Shown here piece after piece: positions 10,914 to 22,500 of a stretch of 64,000 nucleotides of DNA. A model generated the notes under the pieces. The model worked only from the letters and a program-made list of their open reading frames with translations. It had not been told where the DNA came from and searched no databases. Each line of letters starts with the position of its first letter. Position 1 is the stretch's first letter. The position numbers and the translations under genes were made by a program. Source of the DNA: Massariosphaeria phaeospora (taxonomy: Eukaryota; Ascomycota; Dothideomycetes; Pleosporales); assembly GCA_011032825.1 (NCBI GenBank), contig JAADJZ010000033.1:1-64000 (forward strand), in the 5' to 3' direction.

Positions 10914-12784
10914 ACGTACTCTACGAGCGAGTTAGCTATACAAGCAAGTTAGCTACTTTGCTAAAACTCTAACAAAACGTACTATTACAAATAGTAAAAA
11001 CGCAATGTCTTAACTACAACAAAAGCTACTTAAACTAAAAAAAACTCGTATACAGCTTGCGCTTTAAGCTATTTAACAAAACGCAATACTATTTTTACAA
11101 AGCGCTACATTATTTTACAAAGTTTTTTATACAACACTTAGCAACTAACGCGCTAAAAAGTAGTTTCAACGCAATTGCGCGCTTAACTTAGCAAATCTAC
11201 GTTAAATAAATAAAACGTAATTGTTTAGCATATACTAAATTTTAACGCGCAATAATTTTTGCTACAGCTTGCTGCTATTAAAAATATAACTATTTTACTA
11301 CGCAAAAAGCGTAGCTAACTATTAGTTAGCGTTAACTAAGCTATAACTTTTGTTAAACGTTGCTTTAAGCTTAAAGTTAAGTTTAATTGCAAGTACGACT
11401 ATAAAAAAGCTTTTTGCAATAATTTTAAAGTTATACAAAACTAGTTTTAACTTGTAAAAAATACAAAAGCTAAATATAATATTCTTAATAAAAATAGCTA
11501 CAACATTAACAAAGCTAGCTTTATAATAAGCATAATATTAACAAGCGCAGTTGTTACAAGCTTTAAATATTAAAAATAGCTAAAAATCGTTTAGCAAAGT
11601 AATTAAAAGTAAACTACTATAATTAAAAATGTTAACGCGATAAAGTAAGAAATTTTACTTTTTATTATTTTTTAAACCAAAAACTACTTTTTTGCGTAGT
11701 ACAAAAAAAACAATTTACTTTACAATTAAGTAATTGCAGTTTTTAAAAACAGCTAGACAATAAATGCGCTTAGTTTTAAATAGTTAAAGCACTTTAATGT
11801 GCACACACAAAAAAAAACTGTAAAAAACTATTGTTTGCTTATTATTAACAGCTACGAAAGCTACAACTCGCTTAAATTCTAGTAGTACTATAAAAAAAAC
11901 AAGATTATTACTTTTTGCATGCTTTTTTACTTGTTGCACTTTTTGTAGCTTTTTAACGTAAGTTGTTTTTTGCTGCTAAAAAAGCTTACAAGCGCTAAGC
12001 TAAAAACTTAATACGCAACAAAATTAACTACATTACTAAACTTAAGTTCTTGCTATGCTTTATAGCTGCTTTTAAAAATGCAATTACTAAAAGCAATATT
12101 TAAAAAGCTTTTTAAAATGCTAGCTTAGTGCTACTTAACGTAAAAGTAGTAATATTAAAGCTTAATATTTGCTTGCGTACGCTTATACTACTTACTACTA
12201 ACGTTGCGCTCTAAGTATCTAAAACTTTAAGCAATACTTTAAAGTTTAAATTGCAATTAATGCTAATTTAAGAAAAAGTTTAAAAGCACACTAATAGCTT
12301 ATTTACTTACATAGTTAAAGCAGTTAAAAAGCTTGCTAAAAGCGCAAAAATAATAGCGTATTCTTTACTGTTAATAAGCAACTAAGTTAAAAAGCTTTAA
12401 ATAGCTAACAAAGCTGCTTTACGCTGTAAAGTGCGCAAACAAAAGCGTATATAAGCTAAAAGTACTTTTACAGCTAAAAAAAACTGTGCGCTTAACTACT
12501 TTAAAAAAGTTTACAGCGCGTAGTAATAAAAAAAAGCAAAAAAAAGCGCGCGCGTAAAAAGTAGCAAGCTAACTTAAAAGCGCTGTAAACGCTATAGTAA
12601 AGCTAGGCACAATATGCGCACATGTAAGCAAAAAGCAGTAGTAAATTTTAAGTAAAATAGCTTATTACGATTTTTTTTAATAGTTTTAGATAGTGCTATG
12701 CTATTGTATATAGTTGTAGTTTTAGTAAAAGCTTAGCGTAAGTAGCTAACTCGCCTATGTAGCTAACTCGCTTGTAAAATACGT
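10914..12784 (+). mobile_element. pogo/Fot1-like DNA transposon 1 (1871 bp), RIP-degraded
   Basis: Terminal inverted repeats begin ACGTACTCTACGAGCGAG on the left and end in the complementary GCTTGTAAAATACGT on the right. They are flanked by TA at 10912-10913 and 12785-12786. Plus-strand translation from about 11050 gives the pogo transposase: helix-turn-helix region, DDE core with the KSYNSLKF block (about 11870), then a basic C-terminus with a decayed zinc knuckle near 12590. Dozens of TAA/TAG codons interrupt it. The size fits the ~1.8-1.9 kb of Fot1-type elements. Confidence 0.85.
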
Positions 12785-12831
12785 TAATAAAAAGGTTTTA
12801 ATAAGTAACATTAATAGTATTATTACTAGTA

Positions 12832-14966
12832 ACGTACCTTACGGCTTCGCCGCTTACATAGGTTAGCTACTTACTTTTGCTAAGCTTCTACCAAAACTCT
12901 TACTCTTTCTAATGTTTTAATTACAATAGTACTTAGAAGCTTTTACAAACGTTAGATACAGCTTGCTTTTAAAGCTATTAATCAAAACGCAACGCTTTTT
13001 CAACGACGCGCTGCAGCTATATATAATGTCTTTTAAAAAACACTAAGTAATCGACGCGCCAAACGACTTTTACAAGCAGATTGCTAGCCTAAATTAAAGA
13101 ACTTAAGAAAGCTTGAAGAGAAAGTAATCGTAGAGCATATACTTAAGCTTGTTACGCGAGAATTTCCTTCTAGGCTCGCGACTGTAGCTAATATAGCTAA
13201 TTCTTTGCGCGCTAAGCGTAACATAGGCTAGGTTAGCGTAAACTAGCTTAGTACGTTTATCAAACGCCGCTCTAAGCTTAAAGTAAAATTTAATCGCAAA
13301 TACAACTACAAAAAAGTACTTTGCGAGAATTCTAAGGTTATACAAAGCTAGTTTAGCCTAGTAGCCAACATCAAAGCCAAGTACAGTATCTAAAATAAAA
13401 ATACGTTTAACTTTAACAAAGCAGGCTTTATAATAGGCTAGATATTAACTAAAGCTATTATTACAGCTTTAGAGAAACGAGAACGGCCAAAGGCAGTGCA
13501 GCAAGGCAATAGAAAGTAAACAACAGTTATCCAAAGCATCAACGCAACAGAGTAGGCTATTTTACTTTTTATTATTTTCTAAAGCAAGAACTACTTCTTT
13601 GCCTAGTACAAGAAAAAGAATCTACTTTACAATTAAGTTATTGCAGTTTCTAAAAACAGCTAGACAACAAATAAGCTTAGTTTGCAGTAGTTAAAGCACT
13701 TTGATAAGTATACAAAGAAAAGAGTAGTTAGCAGCTACTAACTACTCGCAATTGACAGCTATGAAAGCTATAACTCGCTTGAATTCTAGCAGTACTACAA
13801 AGAGAACAAGATTATTACTATTTATATGCTTTCGCACTTGTTGCACCTTTTGCAGCTTTTTAATGTAGAGTGTTTCTCGCCTTTAAAGATAGCCTACGAG
13901 CGCTAAGCTGAAAATCTTATACGCAACTAGATTACCTACATTACAAAGCTTAAGTTTTTACTATACTTTATACGCGCTTATAATGCAGCAATTACTCTTA
14001 GTAATATCCAAAAAGAGTTTTAAAGCGCTAGATTAGTTTTATTTAACCTAGAACAGGTTATAACAGCTTTTGACGTTTGGTTACGTACTCTATTACTACT
14101 ACTGCCTATTAACAACAAGCCCTTGCAGTCGCAAACTTTAAGCAATACTTTTAAATTAGAGTCGCAATCGACGCTTGTAAAAGCGAGAATTTAAAGGCAT
14201 ATAAATAGCTTACCAACAGCTATAGTAGAAGCCTTTAAAAAAGTTTTAAAAGAAGTAGCAATTATCGCGCACAAGCTAGTGTTAGCGCAAAAAGAAATCG
14301 CAAAGCTTCGAGAGGCAAATGAAGCTACTACGCAACGTAGATTGCATAAAAGAAAGCGAATTTAGTTAGAAAAAACTTTAATAGTTAGAGATAAAGCTCG
14401 TTTAACTGCTCTAAAAGACTTTAGAGCGCGTAGTAATAGAAAGAAGCTAAAAAAGCAAGTGCGCGCTAAAGAAAGTAAGCTAACTCAAAGGCGCTGCAAG
14501 CAGTGCAATTAGACTAGGCATAACGCGCGAACGTGTAAGCAAGTAGTAAAAGTAAACTTTGAATAATATCTTAGATTGTTTTGTTCTATATAGGGCCAAA
14601 GTAAGCTGTTTTGCGCTAGAATAGAGTAGTTTTAGTAAGAGCTTGGCAAAAGTAAGTAGCTAACTTGTGTAAGCAGCGAAGCCGTAAGATTAAAGTAGTA
14701 AATAGGTATAAGTTGAGTTAAAGTTAAGTTAGCTTACGTAAGACTCTAGTGCTAACTTAATTTATTTTTTAATATATTTTCTTTCTATAATTATAACAGC
14801 TAGTTATAATAGGTTTATTAACCTAAAAGTAGTACCTATAACCTAACTTTAACCTACGCTTTGATTACTTTAACTCAATTTTAACTTTAGGTTTGTGCGA
14901 CTCTAACTCAACGTATACCCAACGATAAGTACTTTCTACTTATTCGCTAGCGTACGTAAAGTACGT
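12832..14966 (+). mobile_element. pogo/Fot1-like DNA transposon 2, best preserved, carrying a MITE
   Basis: The left terminus ACGTACCTTACGGCTTCGCC and the right terminus GTAAAGTACGT are flanked by TA (12830-12831 and 14967-14968). Removing the MITE at 14691-14954 and its 8-bp duplication leaves about 1.86 kb. Plus-strand reading from ~12920 shows the whole transposase with relatively few stops: N-terminal CENP-B-type helix-turn-helix, DDE core with NFNKAGF (~13415) and DSYESYNSLEF (~13760), a coiled-coil-like KEIAKLREANEA region (~14300), and a C-terminal zinc knuckle CKQCNxTRHNARTC (~14495-14540, with one stop). Residues of the DDE triad are partly changed by G-to-A events. It is inactive as read. 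Confidence 0.88.
14691..14954 (-). mobile_element. MITE copy 1 (264 bp)
   Basis: Shares termini TACGCTAGYRAATAAGTAGAA and internal GAGTTAGAGTT-type repeats with the element at 28968-29360, in reverse orientation. It lies inside the right terminal repeat of pogo element 2. The flanking octamers CGTAAGAT (14683-14690) and CGTAAAGT (14955-14962) both derive from CGTAAGGT by single G-to-A changes, so an 8-bp target duplication is likely. No coding capacity. Confidence 0.78.
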
Positions 14967-14968
14967 TA

Positions 14969-17310
14969 ACACAAATATTAGTTAAACTAAAAGTAGAAAT
15001 AAAGAATTGCGTATCTAATTATAAAAGTTATATACTAAGTTAACTAAAGCAAGAGTTAAAGTTGTTTAAAAAAGTATAAGTAGATTTAGCTATAATAAAG
15101 TAGTAAGTAAAAGCTACAAAATATACAGAAGTATATATACTAAGCAGAAAAGTACGCTAAACCTAGAAAAAAAGTTACTTAGTAATAAGTAAAAGTAAAG
15201 TAAAAGAAAGTTATAGTAAAAAGTTGTTGTAGAGACTATTATATTACTTTCTCTTTAGGCCTTAGTAAAGCAAAAAAATAGTAAAAGAAAAGAAGAAAAG
15301 AAAGAAATCTGATACTAAAATAATTAAGTTAAAAAATCTAATTAAAAATTATAAGAACGCTTAAGGTACTTTTTATTTAGCTTACTAGTTATATAGGCCT
15401 ACGCATATCTACTTAGTTTCTTATATAAACTTTACTTTTTAGAAATATTTTTTAATCTATATACTTTGTTTTGCGCTAAATATACTTAAGCTTTTTTTTT
15501 AAACTATATATAGTAAGCTCTAGATAAGTAATAATCTATAAAATAAGTAGTAGTAATAACTTAGAATTAGTAAAAGTAATATAGTAGCACTAGATTAATA
15601 GCAGAATATTCTAGAAAAGTATTAGATTAATAGCTAAGTAAAATTATAGTAGTAGGTAACTAGAGTCTATAAAGGTAATAAATTAAAAAAGTATTTATTT
15701 AACGTATATATGTTAAAAGCGCTATATAAAAGCTTTTTAGATAACTTACTAGATTACGCTAAAGTGCTAGCTATTATAGCTTAGTAATTAGTTCTAGAGT
15801 ATAAAAAGTAATAAAAATATAAACTATACTAGTAAACGTTCTCTTATAGAGCTACTTTGCTAGTACTATTACTAAAGTAGCTAATATAAAAGCGCCTTGC
15901 GTATCTAGGTTAGTAATAGAAATAACCTAGGTTACTAAAGCAAAAGTATCTAGTAAAGCGTGTAATGTTTAGTTAATTTAAAAGCTTTTATAGTCTTTAG
16001 GTTAGCTTGCGCTATTTCTTTACTTAGAGAAGTAAGTTATCTTTAGAAATAAAGTCTAGATTTTATTATTTTTATTAGCTTTTAGCTAGGCTTCTAGACA
16101 ACGTAGTAAGCCTAGTTTATCTAGATACTTATAGTAGAAATCCTAGATAAAAATAAAAAAGTAGATAAAGTTATTAGCTAGGCAGTAATTTACGTTTAGA
16201 TTGTATTATTTTTATAATACCTAGTAACGTTAGTGTAGCTTTCTATATTTAATCTAGCTATCTAGTATATTCTTAACTGCCTATTCTAGCTTACTATTAA
16301 TTTTAATAGATAGCTTTTTAGAAACTACTTAGCATAGTAATAGGTTATTTAATACCTTTGCGCAGCTAGTTAGCGTAAAAGACGTTTTTTATTTTTATAT
16401 AAAAAAGTAATTTAAGCTTAAATAAATAGTTCTTGTAAGTAGTAATAGAGTAAAGTTTTTATATTTACTCGTTAAGCTTATAAAAGAAGCAGCTTATAGT
16501 AGAACTCTTTAGAGTAACATAAACTTTATTTTCTATATTAAAATATAATACTCTACGCTTTTTATTTACTTAAGTAGCTTATTACTTTTAGATAGTAAGA
16601 ATATTTCCTAATATATAGTTTTAAATCTATTTATATATATTGCTACGCGCAGTAACGTACTTTTAAGTATATTAAAAAAAGAAACTATCTAGTAATTTAT
16701 TAGCGCTTTAAACTTTTTTATACTAGTTCTAGTTATATAGAGGTTTATACTTGAACTTAATTTAATATAGGCTAAAACCTATAGAATTATAAAAAAAGAA
16801 TAGCTTATACTTAATCTATAGAAAGCAATAAGTCTAACTAGTTATTTTAATAAAAATCAATAAATAAGCGCAAGCGCTAGTCTAAGATTTAATTTAGAAT
16901 TTTAGTTTGTCTATTTATTTGCAAGTAGTAAGTAGTAGATATAAGCTAGGTAATACTAGTAAGTTAATACAACTTCTTATAGAATTTAGATATAAATTAT
17001 AATTCTTAATCTAATACTATAGTGTAGAGAGGTTTAAACACTCTAAATATATACTAATAGTATAAGCTAGTAGCTTTCTTAGTAGTAATTATTTTAGAGT
17101 AGAGTAAATAGAAGAAATATTTACTTAACTAATAAACTACTACTATAACATAGTAAAACTCTTTCTTATCTTTAAAAAAACTTTTAAAGTTAATTAAAAC
17201 GTTTTTCTAAACTTTAGTTAGAATTAGAAGTAAGTATAGTAAGCCTACTTTTTAGTTTCTTAGAACTTTAAACTATTTATAGGCTTTATAGTTTCTAATA
17301 TACTACTTTA
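14969..17310 (-). pseudogene. Ty3/gypsy family 4, RNase H-integrase-3' part, RIP-degraded
   Basis: Minus-strand translation gives a gypsy integrase relic. The third catalytic block reads TTYYLQINRQTKI around 16895-16945; the family consensus is TAYHPQTDGQTE, so the catalytic Glu is Lys here. Below it are the downstream integrase and a Tyr/Lys-rich C-terminal part. The stretch 15000-15700 holds mainly A+T-rich sequence without a domain I can name and may include the 3' end of the element. The upstream half continues at 19174-21029 beyond a pogo insertion. Confidence 0.7.
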
Positions 17311-17312
17311 TA

Positions 17313-19171
17313 ACGTAGAAAACAAGCGAGCAGCTTAGCGTGCCAAAACTCTACTAAAAATTACAGTAATTTCACAATAATACACCGTTGCAAACTGTAT
17401 TTTACTATAAATTATAGTATTTTATAGTAAATTAAACTATTCTATATTATTTTTATAGGTGCGCGCGTTGTGCCTAGTATCGCTGCACTTTCTACAGCGC
17501 TTTTGAGTAAGCTCGCTAGCATTACCGCGTGCTTTTTTTTTGCTTTTTTTTTATTACTACGAGCTTCAAACTCTTTAAAAGCAGTTAGTTAAACTTTTTT
17601 TTTAATTGTTAAAGTTCTTTTCTTTTGTATTTGCTTTTTTTATGCGATTTACGTTAGGTAGCAGCTTTGTTAGCTACTTTAAGCTTAGTAATGCGCGCTT
17701 GCGCTAACGCAAGCTTGTGCGCTACTATTAACGCGCTTTTGGCAATTTGTTCAAAAGCACTAACTATAAAAGTAGAAAAGCTATTTACATACTTCTAAAT
17801 TCTTTGCTTTACAAGCGTTAATTGCAACCTAATTTTTAGAGTATTGCTTAGTATTTTTTACTTCTATAGTATACTATTGTTGATAGTAGGTACTAGCAAA
17901 GTGCGTAACCGTACATTAAGCTTTGATATTAAAGTTTTTAAGTTAAATAAAACTAAACTAGCGCTTTAGAAGCTGCTTTGAATGTTGCTTTCTATAATAG
18001 CTACGTCAAAAGCGCTTTTAAAGCACAGCAAGAACTCGAGTTTAGTAATGTAGTTAATTTAGTTGCGTATTAAACTCTTAGCTTAGCGCCTATACGCTGT
18101 TTTTAATAGCAAAAAACAGCTTACATTAAGTAGCTGCAGCAAGTGCGATAAACAGAAAAGCATGCAAAAAGTAATTATTTTGTTTTTCTTGTAGTACTGC
18201 TAGAACTTGAGCGACTCGTAGCTTTTGTAACTATTAATAACGAGTAGGCAACTAGTGCTAATAGTTCTTTTTTTTGTGTACTTGTTAAAGTGCTTTAACT
18301 ACTAGAAACTAAGCTTATTTGTTGTTTAATTGTTTTTAGAGACAGCAACAACCTAGTTCTTTAGCAAGAAGTTTTTTTTGTACTAAGCAAAAAAGTAGTG
18401 CTTGCTTGCAAAGATAACAAAGAGTAAAATTGCTTACTCTATTGCGTTAATGCTTTAAATAACTATTGTCTACTATTAATCGCTTAGCTAAACTGCTTTT
18501 TGCCGTTTTCAATAGTTGCTACTTATTACTACTACTTTAGTTAATATCATGCCTATTATAAACCTAGTTTTGTTAAAATTATAGGTGTTTTTGTTGACAA
18601 TGTCGTGCTACGCTTTTATGTTCTATACAAGCCGAAACTAGTTTCTAATAACTTTGAGATTTTCGCACAAAGCTTTTTGTAGTTATACTTTCGATTAAAC
18701 TTAACTTAAAGCGCTAGCTAGCGCTTTACAAAGGGTTTAGTCTAGTTCTAGCTAACTAAGTTTTAGTAACGCTTAGCTAGCAAGAAATTAGCTATATCTT
18801 TAATAGTAGCGAAGCGAAGCGAAAATTATTGCTTACAGAAGTTAAGAATAGTTATAGCTAACAATTACTTTTTCTTTTATTTGTAGTAGCTTTTTTAAAT
18901 TAAGCGCACAATTGCGTTGTAAAAGCTTTTTAGCGCGTTAAGCGCTAAGCGTATGTTAAGAAACTTCGTAGATAGCTGCAGCGCGTTTATAAGTTAGAAA
19001 TACGTTTTGTTTAATAGCCTAAAGAGCAAGCTGTATTTGAGCTTCTTTTAAAGCTATTTCTGCGTTTGTAAGTAAAAACATAGTAATTTACAGTAAATTA
19101 CTATAATTTTTGGTAAATTCTTAGCACGCTAAGCTGCTTGCTCGTTTAAGCTACTCGCTTGTTCTCTACGT
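17313..19171 (-). mobile_element. pogo/Fot1-like DNA transposon 6 (1859 bp), RIP-degraded
   Basis: Terminal repeats start ACGTAGAAAACAAGCGAG on the left and end in CTCGCTTGTTCTCTACGT on the right. TA lies on both sides (17311-17312 and 19172-19173). Minus-strand translation contains the pogo DDE core: a SYKSYESLKFQQYYKK-like block near 18200 and an HLLQLLNVSCF-like block just downstream. Frames are broken by TAA/TAG. It splits gypsy family 4 into two pieces. Confidence 0.85.
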
Positions 19172-19173
19172 TA

Positions 19174-21029
19174 TTTTTGTTTAATATTTTCTACTAGTAC
19201 TTTTCTTTAATTAGTTTAAGAGTTTTTTTTTACTTAGATAGCTAGTGTAACAGGTAGCGTAGATAGCTTTAATTAGTAATATTTATAAAAAAAAAACTTC
19301 TAGAACTACAAGTTTTTCTTTCTAGAGTAATAAACTAGAAAGAGTAAAATTATACTTATTTTTATAGTTAGCTACTTTTTTCTATAAGAGTTAAAGAACT
19401 AGATAGAATTAATTTACTTCTATAATTTAGTTAAGCTATTAACCTAGTTTAACCTCTTGTATATTCTTTATATTATTATTTTCTACAAGTTCTATAGTAG
19501 CTATAAAAATAGTAGCTATAGTAGAGTTTTTAGGTTTCTAATCTACAAAGAAATACTAGGTATAGGTAGAAATATCCTTCTGCTTTTATAATTAGAAATT
19601 CTTTTACTTTTAACAAAAAGTATTAGCTACAATATTCTATATACTAGAATAGTAATTAATCTCAAGATTAAACTCTACTAACTTATTAGCTTATCTTGCT
19701 TATTAAAGTAGAAGTTTACACTTTATAGTAAAGTACTTAAGTACTCTATAGTTAGTAATTATGTTAAATAGTTTTATTAATTATAGCCTAATTAACTTTA
19801 GGCGCTATTTATTAAAAGCTTTTACTACTGAAATTATCTCTTTATTATAAATCTTATAGTTTATCTCTATAGGCAGTATTATTTTAGAGAAGTAAAGAAT
19901 AAACTACTAAGTTCAATTTTCTTAAAGTTATATTATTACTTTAGCTACTACTTTATTACTAGTATCTATTTTAACGCGTGTTAGTTAGAAGTCTAAGTAA
20001 TAAGCTATAACTTTATCTAAAGTTATTACTACTTTAACTTACTTAAATACAAACTGCTTCTTTTCTCTAAAATTATAGAACTTGCTTTTTTTAATCGATA
20101 AGTAAGAGGCTTTATTATTTATCTAAAATAAAAAAGCTAGATTCTATAGAAATTAGAAAAACTAAAGAAGCTCTAGAGAGCTTTAAGTATAGTAGATTTC
20201 TACTATTTTTAAATAGCTCTAGTTTTCTTTAGGTCTTTTTAAACGCTGTTAGTACTAATAATAAATTCTAAGAATTTAGTTTTTTTAACTATAAATTTAT
20301 GTTTCTTTAGGTTAATTTGTAGTCTAGCTTTATATAGCTTAGATATAGCTTTACTAATATAGTTTTTATATCCTAAAAAGTTATTAGAGTAGATAAGAAT
20401 ATTATTAATATAGGCTATGCAGAAACTGTTAAAGTACTTACTAAGTTTTTTATTAATATACTATTAAAACGTTGCTAGCTTATTACATAAACTAAATAGT
20501 AAAACTTAATACTTAAAATTCCTATAACGTTAATTAGTTTTAAATATTATTAAATCTTTATACTCTAGAGTAAGCTAAATTTAATAAAAAGCCTAATAAA
20601 TATCTATGTTTAAGAAGATTTATGCGTATAATAAGCGCATAAAAGTTTCTTTAATAAGTAGTACTATAGTTATATTCTTCTTTATAATTTTATCAAGCTA
20701 CCTATAGTTAATATAAAATCTCTAACTTTTTTTTAGCTTTGAAGTAAAGAAGACTAGAGATGCAAAGCTTAAGTTACTATATTTAATAAAATTTTGTTTC
20801 TAGAAGTTATCTAGGTACTTCTTTAAGAGTTATAGATATTTTAGAGATATACTATAAAGTAAGCTTTTAGAGAATTTATTAGTAGACTCTATTAGTTTAA
20901 TTTTATAGTCTACTTCTTTCTAAAAGAGAAAAAGTTAATTAAATAGCTTCTTAGAAGCGTGCTTAACTAAGATACTAGCTTAGCCTAGTCTTAGTAGAAT
21001 TTCTATAAGTTTCTAATTAATATTTAGTT
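19174..21029 (-). pseudogene. Ty3/gypsy family 4, reverse transcriptase part, RIP-degraded
   Basis: On the minus strand the region reads as a gypsy reverse transcriptase. The fingers/palm part is near 20600-20950, a VLLFSLCNKLATF block (consensus VMPFGLTNAPATF) lies at about 20467-20516, and the active-site block AYINNILIYSNN (consensus YxDD) at about 20388-20420. Both catalytic aspartates are asparagine, as G-to-A change of GAY codons produces. It is truncated at 21029 by a pogo-family fragment. RNase H sequence continues toward 19174. Confidence 0.78.
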
Positions 21030-21031
21030 TA

Positions 21032-21423
21032 ACGTTATCTACTACCAAGCAGCGTACTCTACTAAGCAGCGTATTCTACTAAAATCGTACTAAAAGCACT
21101 AGTACTATTACAATGCAACTACTACTATCTACTATATCAACTAGTAATAAAGCTAAAATAACTATTGCTATTCGAGCTACGAGATCTAACGCGTTTTTTT
21201 CTTAACGAGCTGCTACGCGAGCCTATCTAGTGCCTAAAAGAACTTTTAACTATTAAAACTACAAACGACGCTTACGACGTAATTGTAAGCTTAACTGCAA
21301 GAATTTTACGCCGCTTAAAGAGAACGCGATAGTAGAGCGTATACTTAATCTAGATTTAAAAGAGTTTTTACTATTAAAGAGTTTACTGCGAGATATAGCT
21401 AACAACCTGCGTGTTATCAAAGG
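21032..21423 (+). mobile_element. pogo-family 5'-terminal fragment (392 bp)
   Basis: Starts ACGTTATCTACTACCAAGC after a TA (21030-21031). It is near-identical, transitions apart, to the first ~390 bases of the pogo element at 33462. The terminal region carries repeated (G/C)CGYACTCTACTAA units. It ends abruptly where the gypsy-2 LTR begins at 21424; the rest of the pogo element does not resume after the retrotransposon. Confidence 0.8.
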
Positions 21424-21912
21424 TGTTCTCTTACCGAAGGTACGAGTTATCAAACTCGAAGATTTCGCCTAAAGAATTGTTCTGTGTTCGGAAAGCTTGG
21501 TAACAACAAAAAAACAATCTTAATTCTATTTTAAATAGAATAACAAAGTAACAATCTGTTGCCTATAGATCTAATCTATGTATAAAATGTACTTAAAAGA
21601 GTTAACTACAAAGAATCTAAACTGTAAAAGAAATTCTGCTAATTTATATAGTTCTATAATTCTTTGCTAAAAGCGTTTTGCTTAGTTTGCTTAGTGTACT
21701 TAGTTGCTAAGCGCCTTAAGCTAGCTAAGCGCTCGCCGCTTAGTGTGCTTAGTCTACTAAAGCTCTAATCGCACTAATTACTATTACGTAACTGCTAACT
21801 TAATTCTGCTTTGCGCATTGCTGTACTTCTGTCTTGCAAACTTGCAAGCTTTAACAACTTTTTTGCGTTGTTGCTTAGTTTACAATACCTAGTATTGTCT
21901 TTGTTTGTAACA
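21424..21912 (-). repeat. 3' LTR of gypsy family 2 (489 bp)
   Basis: Begins TGTTCTCTTACCGAAGG and ends TTTGTAACA. Collinear with 28093-28581 except for the central block at about 21680-21784, where this copy is built of CTTAG/CTAAG-rich units. Confidence 0.9.
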
Positions 21913-22030
21913 TTATTCTTTTTTTTAAAGATATTGTTTTAATAGCTGTCTTGCTGTGCTGTGCTAGTTTTTTCTGTGCTTTGCATCAAAAGTGCCGTTT
22001 TGTATAAAAGTAAGTTAACTCTAATTCTCG

Positions 22031-22500
22031 TTGTGTCGTAGCTTTTTTTTGTATTTTTTTAAGTTTTTAAGTTTAACTATGCCTAAGTCTTCGCTTTTTG
22101 TAGATTCGTGCTTTAAGTTAACTTGCTGTTGTTACAATCAAGTTGCTTGTATTTGTAAAACTAGTTTAAAGATGCCTGCTCTTTGCAGCCGTTGTTTTAA
22201 AAAAAACTTAAAGTGCCTAGTTAATCTCTCGTTAGATAAGTGTGCTAAATGCCTTTAGTCTAGCGCGCCTTGCAGTCTTGCTCTAACAAAAAGAAAGTAA
22301 ACAGCTTTTTAGCAAAAGCGTTGCAACTTGCAACATTAGCTTTTGCTAGCTAAGCAACAAGTGCTATTTGCACAAATCCAAGCTGCTTAGCTAGTATTCG
22401 CAGCAAAGTCTTGTGCTGCTACTCTTTAAGTAAAGCTTTCTGTTGCTAAAATAAAAAAAATTAGCGTTTTGCTAATAAGTAGGTTGCTATTAAAGAGCTA
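22031..22500 (+). pseudogene. Antisense cysteine-rich Zn2Cys6-like frame inside gypsy family 2
   Basis: Opposite in strand to gag-pol and next to the 3' LTR. The open part (22031-22257) contains CSRCFKKNLKC, then after eight residues CAKC, and after one in-frame TAG a further Cys six positions on. This gives CX2CX6CX8CX2CX6C, the spacing of a fungal Zn2Cys6 binuclear cluster. The frame then continues with a Lys/Gln-rich, possibly coiled-coil stretch (VLFAQIQAA near 22350) broken by TAA/TAG. There are ATG candidates at 22079 and 22171. Whether the protein was ever made, or bound DNA, is unknown. Confidence 0.55.

Noticed and set aside
13103..13345. 80-codon minus-strand open frame
   Set aside because: Antisense to the well-supported transposase of pogo element 2.
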